Assembly: GCA_031841125.1 (NCBI GenBank)
Contig: CM063106.1
Span: forward strand, 69,800,101 to 69,864,100
DNA from: Acanthococcus lagerstroemiae
Taxonomy: Eukaryota > Arthropoda > Insecta > Hemiptera > Eriococcidae
Reading direction: 5' to 3'
DNA: 64,000 nt
The notes beneath the pieces are model-generated. The model had not been told where the DNA came from and made no database searches. It saw only the letters and a list, made by a program, of their open reading frames with translations. Below, in pieces: positions 24,111-33,710 of the stretch. Numbering within the stretch: position 1 is the stretch's first letter; every line of letters starts with the position of its first letter. Made by a program: the position numbers and the translations under genes.

Positions 24111-24905
24111 AATGCTACATATTTATTTATTTATGCCCCCCCCCCCCACAACGAACGCCCAAAAGCCCCAATAACAGGGGGAGGGGTTACATCGCGAGAA
24201 AATACACTAAAAAAAAGTATGCGAACCACAATGTTATGACGCCCATACATTTTGTACGCAGTGCAGGTACCTACTAATTTAGTGTGATACAGAAAAGGGA
24301 AACGGGAGGGAGAGAGAGGTACAAAGGCCAACAGGCAGGTAAAGAGCAGCTGACGTCCCGCAGCAGATGAGCAAGGGGCCCGCTCCAATGTATGAGAGGG
24401 GAATTAAGGGAGAATGCCCAAAATACCAGAAAACTTACTTCTACTATTGCTGTTACAATTATTGATACTATTATTGTTAATACTATTGTTGCAATTTCTG
24501 TTACCGTTATATTACTTTTAATTTTCATTACTAATGTGGAGGTGTCTTCTTAATTGATAAGATGAATTCTTTCCAACTCATAAAGAATGGGTGTCAATGA
24601 ATGGATTTTTCTGTACTATTGTGTTGTATAACTTGACTGGGTTTGAGTTGCAGGTTGCAGGTTACTGTTGGGGAAGTAGGTATATGTTCTTACAGTAGGA
24701 TGGCACTCGTAGTTAAGTATTAGTTAAACTCAGATATCCCTAAGAAATATTAATTTTGTTAGCTGCCTCCTACTACATATTTAATCTTGCTATTTGAAAG
24801 CCAGTTAAAAAGTCATCATAAGATACATCCACAGGATAAAAGTGAATAATTTGTGATGCGCGTTTAGACGCTAAAGAGTCGCTTTCTAGCGGCCTAATAA
24901 AGTGC

Positions 24906-25130
24906 GGCGCGCTGATTGGCGTATTTGAACGAAAAGATGATCAGTGACAAAAATGTCTGCAAAAAACTGAAGTTGGGCTCATCTGAAAGGCAATGATAAA
25001 AGCTGTCACTTCAGTTCTCTTCAGTTTTCCATAAAAAACAATACTGGAGATGCTAGAGCTCATTTCACTTGTACATGTTTTTATGGTAAGAATACCCTGA
25101 TCATCTTTTCGTCCACTACACTAGCGCGCC
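24906..25130. repeat. 225-bp inverted-repeat (MITE-like) unit
   Basis: GGCGCGCT at the left and AGCGCGCC at the right bracket a second, longer inverted match, GAACGAAAAGATGATCAG against CTGATCATCTTTTCGTCC. The interior also carries the inverted pair AAAACTGAAG / CTTCAGTTTT. There is no clear target duplication and no coding sequence. The class is unknown. Confidence 0.5.
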
Positions 25131-25600
25131 TATAGGAGTGTCCAAACGCCAATAGTGCAATCACTATTTTTCTTCACTTCTTCTCAATTCAGAGTCACAG
25201 TTAAGTACAGTAGCGCGTCATTTCAGATGTGTGGTTTTCAGCAGTGTTCATTGATTGGATTTACAGTACAGTTCAGTGGCGCCTTATTTTTGGAAGAACA
25301 TTAGGCTGTTGACAATAATATACAACCAACAAATTCGATTTTATTAGGGTCGGCAAGGAGCCTCCTGCAGTCACTTTCTTTTTCTTTTAGTTTTTTTTCC
25401 TCCTTCAGTAGTGCTCATTAATCTTGATCTTCATGAAAACTGTGTGAGCGTCATTTTCAATGTATATGTACTTATAGCGCCAAAAGAGCCAAGCAAATAA
25501 TGTAAAAAAGTGATTATTTCCGTTTTATTATTATTTTGGATTTGACTCTATACAGAAGCAAGACAATAAATTTGTTATCTATTTCCTCGAGGAACGCGGT

Positions 25601-26065
25601 TGGATTTAGAAGTGGTAAGTGTATTGTTCAATAATGTATGAAATTGGTTGATGGTTTTCAGTTCAATTAGTGTAGAATTCCTTTGAATTGAACCATCAAG
25701 TACAACTTTCTGTGGTACTCTTTATCAGTAAGTTTTCCAAGGAATAATGCGATGTGAATTATACCTAAAAGTATTAATGGTGATTTTGGTATTCTGTTTC
25801 AGGTTTCAAAGAGTGAAGCTTCCGCTCTTCCGCTTATGTACACTTGATTCTGGATTCCTGCTACGCAAAAATTGATAGGCTGAAACCGCGTAAAATTTGT
25901 ATAACTGGATTTAGAAGAGGTAAGTGTGTTATGTGTTTGTTTGTTGATGTATGAAATGGGTTCTCAGCTCAATTAATGTTGCATTTTTTTTTAAATCGAA
26001 CCTAGTACAAATTTCTGTGGGTATCTCATCAGCAAATTTTCCAAGGAATAATGCGATGTGCATAA
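25601..26065. repeat. Tandem duplication of a 305-bp unit, second copy split by a transposon
   Basis: Unit 1 begins at 25601 (TGGATTTAGAAG) and unit 2 at 25906. Both continue through TTTTCCAAGGAATAATGCGA. Unit 1 goes on with AAAGTATTAATGGT, whereas unit 2 is interrupted after about 26065 by the mobile element and resumes with AAAGTATTAATGGT at about 30941, running to about 31004. Unit 1 thus works as an internal empty-site reference. No coding function is seen. Confidence 0.75.
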
Positions 26066-26088
26066 AAATAGTATATATTACACACCAA

Positions 26089-26182
26089 GAGTCAAAAGTG
26101 AGTGTTTACATGGCGAGGGAAAATTTGCGAATGAGCGTAGCGAGTGAGCAATTCCCGAGTCATATAAACTCACTTTTGGCTC
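26089..26182. repeat. Long hairpin at the left end of copy 1
   Basis: GAGTCAAAAGTGAGTGTTTACATG pairs with a right arm beginning CATATAAACTCACTTTTGGC. The loop (26113-26160) is richer in GCGAG words and about 27 bases longer than in copy 2 (37814-37880). Hairpin and neighbouring TIR together form a nearly complete inverted repeat of their own, from TAGTATA to TATACTA. Confidence 0.75.
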
Positions 26183-26510
26183 TTGTTGCGGAAGATATTA
26201 TTTATACTACTTGATCAGAAGTGGCAATGTTTTTTGCTGACATGGTCTGTATTTTTTTTTTTTTTTAAATCTGTTTATTTATTTAAATTATAGACAGGTG
26301 ATTTTTGTGTGCGTAATTAATTCAAAAATTTAATTTGCTCAGTTAATTACTACAAAGTACAGTATCACAGTCTTGTCTTCAGTTTGTTCACGTGTACAAA
26401 CAGCATACACAGGTAGTGGTCCGCAAAAATGTAACGACTGTTAACAATGAACAGTAACTGCTGTACTACGTTGTGAATATTTAAATGCGTTTTTAAGTTG
26501 CTATTTTGTA

Positions 26511-26514
26511 ATTT
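26511..26514. repeat. Target-site duplication ATTT (left)
   Basis: ATTT here and at 30708-30711 flank the 4193-bp transposon. The empty copy at 38200-38203 has a single ATTT in the same context (TTTTGTA before, GCTCCATGG after), which proves that the duplication arose on insertion. Confidence 0.92.
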
Positions 26515-27275
26515 CGACGGTGTCATGGCAATAACTCATAACCCCAAAAAGTAAATTTTTCAGGAAACGATAAAAACGTTTCAAAAATTCATGTTAACTG
26601 CAAAATGCACTTTCAGTGAATTTGAATGATTTATTTTAACTCTAGTTTCATTTCACAATGTATGTTCTTGAAATTCCGTCGTTTCATCTAAGTTGTGTGG
26701 GTTACGAGATATTGTATACTTCCTTGGTTTGGCTTACGTGATATTGCGACTTGTTTTTAATATTAAAAAAATATAAATTGATTAATAAAATACACTGAAA
26801 ATTGAGAATAAACTTTTAGAAAGTATTTAATTTGCATTTTCATGTGTTTTGCAATTACATTCAGCTGAACAAAATCCTTAAAAACTAAATTCATGAAGAA
26901 AATTAACACTCGAAACACCAATTCGAAAATTTGAGGCAGACTACTCATAATTCAACTTAAAATAAAAAAGTAAATTAGTGAAAAGAATTAACACTCGAAA
27001 CTCCAATTCGAAAATTTGAGGCAGACTACTTAGAACTAAAACTCTGTTTTCAGGTCATAATCATAAGAATAATAGGTAAGTAGGCATTTAAAGATAATGA
27101 CATTGGAATTTCGTAATTGATGAGATCAGTGTTGACTTGAAAACGAGTTTAAGTAATAAAATTTTTATCACATCATTGATCACAAAAATAAAGATAACAA
27201 GAGTAATACTCATTACTTAATAATAATAATAATATTAATAATATTTTTATTCCTGGTAGAAACAGTAGTAACAAT

Positions 27276-30200
27276 TTATTTGCCACATTTTAAAGAATCA
27301 TAAAAATTATGATAATCCTTTGGTATAACGCTCTTCAGTTCCTGTAAATGATTCCACTTACTCTTTGGGATAGCTAATTCTTGCTTGTGGAGCAGTGGCC
27401 ATTCAGCAATTTTTTTTGTCTCTAATTTTGTGTTCTGCCTTTGAGGAAGCAACTGCCATTCGTCATCAAAATCTAATTTGTACTCTATATTGCCATTAGG
27501 TAAATAACGTATAGCTCGAAGATCAGTCACCATGGGATCGTTTTTTACCTAAACAAAAGTAAACACTCATGATTATGATTGATAGAAATATTTTACCCAT
27601 GTACAAGTATTTTGAATTTGGCATACCTTGCCTGGTCGAATAGAAGAGTAACGTTGGTACTTTTTCTCTGTCAAGTCCTTTATGTCTGAAAAGGCCAATC
27701 TTTTAACTTCATAGGGATACGGTAATTTTCTTGCTTCTTTTGTAACACGGATGTAATCATAAGGTATATAAATTTCGCGGCCTTTCAAACGATTTTCAAT
27801 ATTTGCGTGGACACTATCGCATTCCATTTGTGTATGTCCGACAATTAGAAATTTTTGTTGAATTTCTACTCTATTCTCAACTGCAAAAGCTAAAAGAGCA
27901 TTTGATAAATTTACGTTTCGATTTTGGTACGAACACCCATCGCTAAACAGAATTATAGGAGTTATTGTCAGATCACATTGACATAGGAAATCAATGATAC
28001 ATGAAGCAAACGTTGACGATGTCAAATCGGCTTGAGACTCATCAAACCAGTAACACATTACTTTTCGATTAGCGAGGTTATAAATTGTAAAATTATGACA
28101 AGTTAATTTAGTACGAAAATAAATTGCGCTAGCTGTAACAAATGGAGCGACTTTAACTGCCTCCACGTCCATTGTAAAAACCTGGCATTTCATATCTTTT
28201 GCATTCTTCTTATCTTCACATTTTTCCGCTCTTGCTCTATTTTTTTTAGCAATGTGCGCATCATGTTCCTCCTTAGTTAACTGTCCCACTTAAAATTTCA
28301 CACACAAATCACATTTGTCTTTTTTCAATGTGTGAATTGACAAATTCATGTCATCAAACAGGGTACTAAACTTAATTCTCGATATAGGTGGTAATTCATC
28401 AGCACGTTTTTTGCATTCTTGAACATAAATATCGTACACATGACTTTTTTTTTGGAATGTAGGTTCCAAAAACAACTTCGTACTTTCCGCCCGTCCATAA
28501 TGTGAAGGTAATTTTGGTAGGCTCTCGAGAAATTGTGAGGCTAAATTTATGCGTAAAGTATCATTCGTACGATCAGGATTTTTCCGTACCTTATTAAGAC
28601 TTCTCTTACTGTCTGGCATAGCGAGATCATGGTTTGCTTTCACCCACTCATGCACGGTAAATTCTCCCAGGCCAGTTGTGCTTAAGAACAGTTTCTTACA
28701 GATTCTTTTCAGTTCTCCTCCGATAGTCAAGTGATACTCTAAAGTATAATTTCGTTTACTGGTAGGATTTTCGGTGTAATTTCTCTTTTTTGGAATCAAT
28801 TTCACGTGATTACAAACATAAGTTCGCTTCTGATCCCAGTTTATTTTATCCCAAAACTGACTAAAAATTTTGACACGTTCATCTTCAGAAATATTTTGAC
28901 ACTCATGGTTTTTCCGTCGCACACATTCTTTTTAAGTACAACGAGGACCCAATTTACGAGAATTCCTTTCTTTATCCTGGAAAACTTTCTTCCCTACACG
29001 TCTATAGCCGAGATACGATTTTCCTTCCTCTCGTCGAATTTTTGCAACATTTCTTTTCCATGCAGTTGAATCTGGTTTTCGTCTACGTTTTCGGGTGATC
29101 TGATTCATCTCTGCAGTATATTCTTCGAAAGATGAATTCAAATCTAGATGAACAAAATTGGGTATTGAAAATGTTAAGAGTTTTACTCATACAAGTACGA
29201 GTAACAATGCTCACCTTTAGGAGTCAAAGTTGGTGCAATATTATTATTCGAGATACTCGGATTCGACTGTGACTCTTCATTGTGAAAATCATCTGAACGT
29301 CAAAATTACACAGAATAATTATTAATAAGTTGATAGGCAAAGTGTTTTCAGCTTTTAGTACCTTATAGTATTATTATTAAGCTTACTCGTGACTGATGTT
29401 GGAATAACATTATTTGTCTCTTGGGATTGTACAGCGTTGTCATCATCAGTATCCATACCATGAGAATGCAATTCATCTGAGTCATTAATCGAGTCTTCAG
29501 GATTGTAATCTGAATCATCAGAATTCGAACTACTGTCCGAATTACAATCATCGCTATCTGGTTCAAATTGTGTTTGAAAGTTCTCCTGGGGGTGTGGCCC
29601 ATTACTGGTTTTATAACACTGTTCTGTTGAGTAGGTAGGCCCACCTGAGAAAAATCAAGTAATAATAATGAGATGAAAACAAAACAGATCACGATACAAA
29701 AAATTGAGGAACAAAAAATCTTGTTAGATCACATTGTAGTTTACCTTGATCGAACTCATTCAGTTTTATTAATGAACTGCAGGTTGTAATACCATCACTG
29801 TTTCCCTCGAAGGAATTATTCTCAGGTTCAATTGCACTACTTGCAATGACGGGATTTTTATGATCATTAGATGACTGACTAATTAGCAGATTGAAGCTCG
29901 ATTCAACTACCGGTACATCATGTGTTCCAATCACAAGATCCTCGCCATTTATCGAAGACTGGTCAAGTAAATAGATAAAGCTGGATTCGAGCGCTGTTGA
30001 TACGGCATAGTTTTCGCAAGTGAATAGATCATCATCGTTATTTTTGGTTGTCAGAGGTTGCTGGCTAAGAAGATCGGCGCTTCCTGAGAAAACTTCCCCG
30101 GTTTCAAGATCTTCAATTGTAAAAGTATTCTGATTTTTAGCTGATTCAAAGAGAAAAGAAAAATAGTTACTTGAGATGTGGTAATCTATCAAGTTATCAG

Positions 30201-30307
30201 GAAATAAAAATGTTCTTATCATAATGCAAAAATCACTTACTTTCATTTAATATGGCCTGTTCTTCAGCCAGTTGTATTAAATTTGCTGCTCTGGAGTTCT
30301 TTTTCAT
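27276..30307 (-). pseudogene. Sola-like / DUF7869-type transposase gene, six exons, two nonsense codons
   Basis: Likely role: cut-and-paste transposase of the surrounding element, acting in the nucleus on its TIRs. Exons on the minus strand are 30307-30241 (ATG start), 30140-29745, 29644-29387, 29292-29215, 29143-27627 and 27548-27276. All five introns are GT-AG, 71-100 nt, and the frame is kept throughout (863 codons including the stop). Residues up to about 240 are acidic and Ser/Asp/Asn-rich (DSDDCNSDSS). Then come a basic KRRRK stretch, a Cys cluster near codon 337, FSQFWDKINW, and CDLC near codon 546. The RNase H-like domain follows, with candidate acidic residues Asp592 (FTMDVE), Asp668 (FSDGCSYQNRN) and Asp709 or Glu716 (HTQMECDSVHANIE). 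In-frame TAA codons at 28932-28934 (codon 337) and 28290-28292 (codon 551) inactivate it. AATAAA lies at 27246-27251. Confidence 0.85.
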
Positions 30308-30354
30308 TTTAAGAAACTAAAAATCAATTAAAAATAATACTTTGGGATCATGCA

Positions 30355-30707
30355 GCCCATGCGCCTTACGAGCTATTTTCATCTCATGGTATCACTATTG
30401 TTGGTTTAATAGGTTCTGATAAGAGTGCTTCACCACTGGTTTACGAGAAGTTCCAGCCGGACTGATCAGTGTTTGGTTTACGAGGAATTCGTAATTAGCT
30501 TGAATTTGTGGCTTACGAGAGATTGCAGTCAACAGATACAGTGTTGCGCTTACGAGAAATTACTTTTCAGCTTATACAGACGTTAATTTTTATTTTTGGG
30601 TTAAAAGCAGTTTTTCATTGGATTCTACGATTTTTTTACTATAACAATCACTCGTAACCCCAAAATTGCTACTTTGTGGGTTACGAGGTATTGTCATGAC
30701 ACCGTCG
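30355..30707. promoter_or_regulatory. Subterminal TTACGAG motif array and right TIR
   Basis: Variants of GGYTTACGAGRNATT occur at about 30362, 30440, 30478, 30512, 30550 and in the TIR at 30678, with one inverted copy at about 30645. On the left side the TIR (inverted) and sites at about 26699 and 26732 match. Clustered subterminal copies of a TIR-internal word are the usual form of transposase binding sites. The array also lies just upstream of the gene's ATG, so it may overlap the promoter. Confidence 0.6.
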
Positions 30708-30711
30708 ATTT

Positions 30712-30795
30712 GCTCCATGGCCGAGTGGTTACAGATGATTTCAGTCAAATGTTTCAATGGACGCGGGTTCGATTCCCCGGTACAAAATTACTGGC
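30712..30795 (+). ncRNA. tRNA-like Pol III module in the TIR element, copy 1
   Basis: TGGCCGAGTGG (30718-30728) matches the Pol III A box and GGTTCGATTCC (30766-30776) the B box, 48 nt apart start to start, as in tRNA-Ser/Leu-type genes. The acceptor stem does not close: GCTCCAT has no 3' partner. The anticodon arm is also poor, so this is not a working tRNA. It is a tRNA-derived SINE-like head embedded in a TIR element. Copy 2 keeps both boxes unchanged. Confidence 0.7.
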
Positions 30796-31004
30796 CAGCA
30801 ATTTTTTCATATAAAAACGCTTTACATTGAGGGACGTTTACTTTACATGCAGGTTTTGTTAGCACTCGATGCATAGGCGCTTCTTGTGGTCTGTAAAACA
30901 TCAACGTAAACATTGCCTTTCTGATCAAGTAGTATAAAAAAAAGTATTAATGGTACTTTTGATATTCTGTTTCAAATTTTGAGCAGTAAAGCTTCCCGCT
31001 AGGC

Positions 31005-31755
31005 TAATATAATAGCATAAAATCCTTAATTGGTTGCCAATGATTACGAAGCGACCGATAATTGATTATTGACAATCATTCTGTTTCTCAATACTCAATA
31101 GTATTTTCTATTTCTAATCAATTGCGTGTTCATGAGGAACCAAGTTATGTTGTACAGAGTATAAGAGGACGGATTGTATGTGTAAGTTGCAGAGATATCT
31201 TGGGATAGTTCTATGTCAGTGCTGAGTTAGGAAGTTATGACTTATGACAAACAGATGTACTTTGGATGTTCTCAAAACCGCATGCTTGTTAACAAGTTTT
31301 GATAGTATTTTAGTGATAATTCTGGTTGTACTTTTTCAAATTGTAAGCTTTATTTGAATCAAAATAAACTTCCTTCTGCGAAGTAAGTCTGTACGCAGTT
31401 TGAAGCCTTGAACTGAACTTACCATGTGTCATGGGATGTGTTGTCAAGTCCTAATTACGGTTCATCTTTCAGATCTTACGTTTAAAAAAAAAAAAAAAGA
31501 CCTTAAACATAATTATTGATAGGTCTTTTTTTTTTTTTTTTTACCTGATATCATTTCCAAAGCGTGTAAAGCAAGCTATACTATAAACTGGAAAGTGAGG
31601 AACTAGAACGCACGGCCATATAAAGAGACCTTAAATAGGACTACTGATAGGTGTTCTCTTTACTGAACAGATAAACTAGTCTCTAATTTTCCAGTCTAGA
31701 ACCGACCCTTTCCAGCAGCTAGCTGCTTGTTTCTATCTTGGTAATATTGTTTTTA
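31005..31755. other. AT-rich DNA with A- and T-runs, no gene
   Basis: About 31480-31545 has an A-run and a T-run around GACCTTAAACATAATTATTG, and a related phrase GACCTTAAATAGGACTACTG follows at about 31625, giving a degenerate local duplication. About 31690-31755 may be a continuation of the Jockey-like LINE relic to the right (weak resemblance to its post-RT part). Confidence 0.35.
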
Positions 31756-31763
31756 GTTGTGGG

Positions 31764-32968
31764 CAGAGATGGCACATAGAATATAAATTGAAATATACAC
31801 GTAAATTTTACATATGTGGCAGTTTCTATAAAAAGGGGTAACTTTGTCGTTTGATCAAAGTCTCAGAAAACGCGAGAAAAGAAAAACAAAATTTTTTGGT
31901 TGAAAAAAATCAATTTTGAGATTTTGGTTGATTTCTATAGAATGAACATCGCAATAACAAAGAGAAAATTTACGCGCATGAGAGAGAAGAGGGAGAGAGA
32001 GAGAGAAAGAGAATAATTATGAAAGAGAATAAGAACAGAATGCGAATGTCTGCGTTCGCTTCTCCGTGGTTTTTCGGAGCTCACGAATAAATCCGATGTT
32101 CTGAATTGTTACCACGCAGAAGAGCGAAAAATTACCTTTCCAACAAGCTCTCATCGAGGCTGGTAACGTGATTCCGCGGCGAGTTAGGGCCGCTTGACGG
32201 AGTGGGAGAAAAAGGTGTGTCTAACTTTAAACGCGTTTTTCCCAAAAACGTGTTTTCGCGCGTTCTTGTTACACTCATCTTTGACCGCTTGTATCTCCGG
32301 AACAAAAAACGCTACAAATCTCGCCGATAGTTCATTGGAATGGGCATTCATTCCGCTATTACGTACTGTCCGTCACTCAAAATTTGTCGGGTTGACAAAG
32401 TTACCCCTTTTTATAGAAACTGCCATATTATATATTCTATGCGATGTAGAATATCCTAAATTGGACGTAGAATATGTAAAATATGTATAATATTTTATTT
32501 GTAAGTAATTGTGATATTATACCTAATATTACGATTAGTAAACACGTGGCGGAAAGTGGAGTTGAGTGAAGTGAGCAAGTGACTGACAGCGTGACAGGAA
32601 CCAATTTGTGAGAAATCCAGACTATCCAGAAAGGAAAATTTTCGCAGAGTTGATTTTGTTTCAAAATTTGTGTTTCGCGTCCTGAATTCTGATTCCTGAA
32701 AGTATAGGCAGGATTTCACCTCAGAGGTACTGTTTTTTTGGTGTTTTTTTTGTTGTTGTTATTTTTTTCATTTCAAGTTCGGGTCTACGAATTCCGCTCA
32801 ATAATTTTAGTGTGGGTCTTATGTTACTGAAAATTTCTTAATTTTTTAAATAAAATACCATTATTTTCCAAGTGGTATTTATATTCTGCATACCTACATC
32901 CTACATTTTCTACATTTTTACATGTAGAAAGTAGAATATTAAAATTTACATGTAAAATGTCATCTCTG
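31764..32968. mobile_element. hAT-like element, 1205 bp, inserted into a LINE reverse transcriptase
   Basis: The ends are CAGAGATGGCA and the reverse complement of TGTCATCTCTG. The flanking octamers GTTGTGGG (31756-31763) and TTTGTGGG (32969-32976) match at 7 of 8. The right flank is Jockey-like RT coding (VIWDPTN), so the element landed in that relic. Inside, both subterminal regions are rich in TACAT/ATGTA and TAGAATAT words. No transposase is visible. A second TIR element sits within it. Confidence 0.65.
31817..32425. mobile_element. 609-bp TIR element nested in the hAT-like element
   Basis: TGGCAGTTTCTATAAAA, GGGGTAACTTTGTC at the left is repeated inverted at the right end (GACAAAGTTACCCC, then TTTTTATAGAAACTGCCA), giving TIRs of about 33 bp with near identity. 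The interior has a GA-rich simple stretch at 31981-32030. The frame 32194-32490 runs across the right TIR and is not a credible gene. Target duplication is unclear, perhaps TAT or ATAT. Confidence 0.7.
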
Positions 32969-33710
32969 TTTGTGGGGTCCCAAATGACAGAATGGAATTC
33001 TAAAACTGGCTTGATGTATGTAATAAGAAGTACTTTCAATGATTCAGAGCTTTTGTAGGGGACTCCATTCCTTTTAATAAACCCTAGCATTTTTTAACAT
33101 TTTAATGTTAAATAATCAATGTGTATGTTAAAAGATAATTTAGAATCGAAAATAACACCTAAATCCCTAACAAAATCCACCTCACGTAATTCTATTTTAT
33201 GTATTTTGTAATTGAAATGAATAAGATTTCTTCTTTTGGAGAAACTAATTCTTAGGTACGCATTTAGAAATATTGAATGGAAGATTTCCTTCGTCACCGA
33301 CTTATTTTATCAAGATCATGTTGCAGATCCTCCTCTGACGTTACTTATTATTTTTTATACCTTCATAACATCTGCATCATCATGAAATTTTCGACGGTAG
33401 GACATGGTCATGTATGTCGTTAATAAAAATTAAAAACAAATATGGCCCCAATACCGAGCTCTGAGGAACTCCAGATATGCTTTTGTACTCCCTTGAAATT
33501 ACTCACTTGTACTCTACGTTGTGTTCTGTTATTTTGGTAAGAATCAAAAAGGTCAACTAACTTGTCAGATAAACCTATGTCGCTATGTCATGTGATTTCT
33601 TGATGAGTATTTTATGGTTAACGGATGTCGAAAGCGTTTGAAAAGTTTGTTTAGATAGCGAGTACTTTGGGAAAAGCTATCATAACTATCATTCGTAACA
33701 TTAAATAGGT
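32969..33710 (-). pseudogene. Jockey/CR1-group LINE reverse transcriptase relic
   Basis: On the minus strand the RT4 block SISGVPQSSVLGPYLFLIFI, followed by NDIHDH, is at about 33405-33490. The catalytic YADD region is too damaged to recognise. Beyond it are the post-RT blocks FSKRRNLIHF, VDFVRDLGVIFDSKLSFN and, after a frame break near 33092, MLGFIKRN, LLITYIKPVLEFHSVIWDPTN. The order fits Jockey/CR1-type LINEs. Several stops and shifts mark it as dead. The hAT-like element interrupts it after DPTN; sequence beyond that point in the same frame is transposon, not LINE. Confidence 0.75.

Larger units (their letters stand above)
26515..30707 (-). mobile_element. Sola-like DNA transposon, 4193 bp, structurally complete
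   Basis: The boundaries are exact. Terminal inverted repeats of 30 bp (CGACGGTGTCATG, then a CAATA..CTC..TAACCC tail) match at 27 positions, and ATTT is duplicated outside. The interior holds one six-exon minus-strand gene of the DUF7869-type, followed by AT-rich DNA on the left. Motifs around the consensus TTACGAG recur near both ends. A 4-bp duplication plus a DDD/E-like protein of this kind fits the Sola superfamily as described in the literature, but I infer the assignment and did not test it. Two nonsense codons mean that this copy cannot make full-length protein. Confidence 0.8.
26066..30938. mobile_element. Hairpin- and tRNA-bearing TIR element, copy 1, split by the Sola-like transposon
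   Basis: The outer parts (about 26066-26514 and 30708-30938) align to the uninterrupted 640-bp copy at 37792-38431. Terminal inverted repeats TATACTACTTGATCAGAA lie at 26203-26229 and, inverted, at 30911-30936. To the left of the left TIR is an extra hairpin domain with arms at 26089-26112 and 26161-26182. The right half carries tRNA-like A and B boxes. The flanks show TAAAA on both sides, a possible 4-5-bp duplication. There is no coding capacity of its own, so it must be mobilised in trans or be a composite of two small elements. Confidence 0.75.

Noticed and set aside
29363..29692. 109-codon frame that could be taken as a separate protein
   Set aside because: It overlaps exon 3 of the transposase gene in another frame; the spliced frame gives an acidic Ser/Asp-rich stretch instead.
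30712..30795. A genuine tRNA-Ser or tRNA-Leu gene
   Set aside because: The A and B boxes are good, but the acceptor stem does not pair and the anticodon arm is poor; the sequence also belongs to a two-copy mobile element.
32824..33090. The end of the LINE protein after DPTN
   Set aside because: The residues after DPTN are translated from the inserted hAT-like element.
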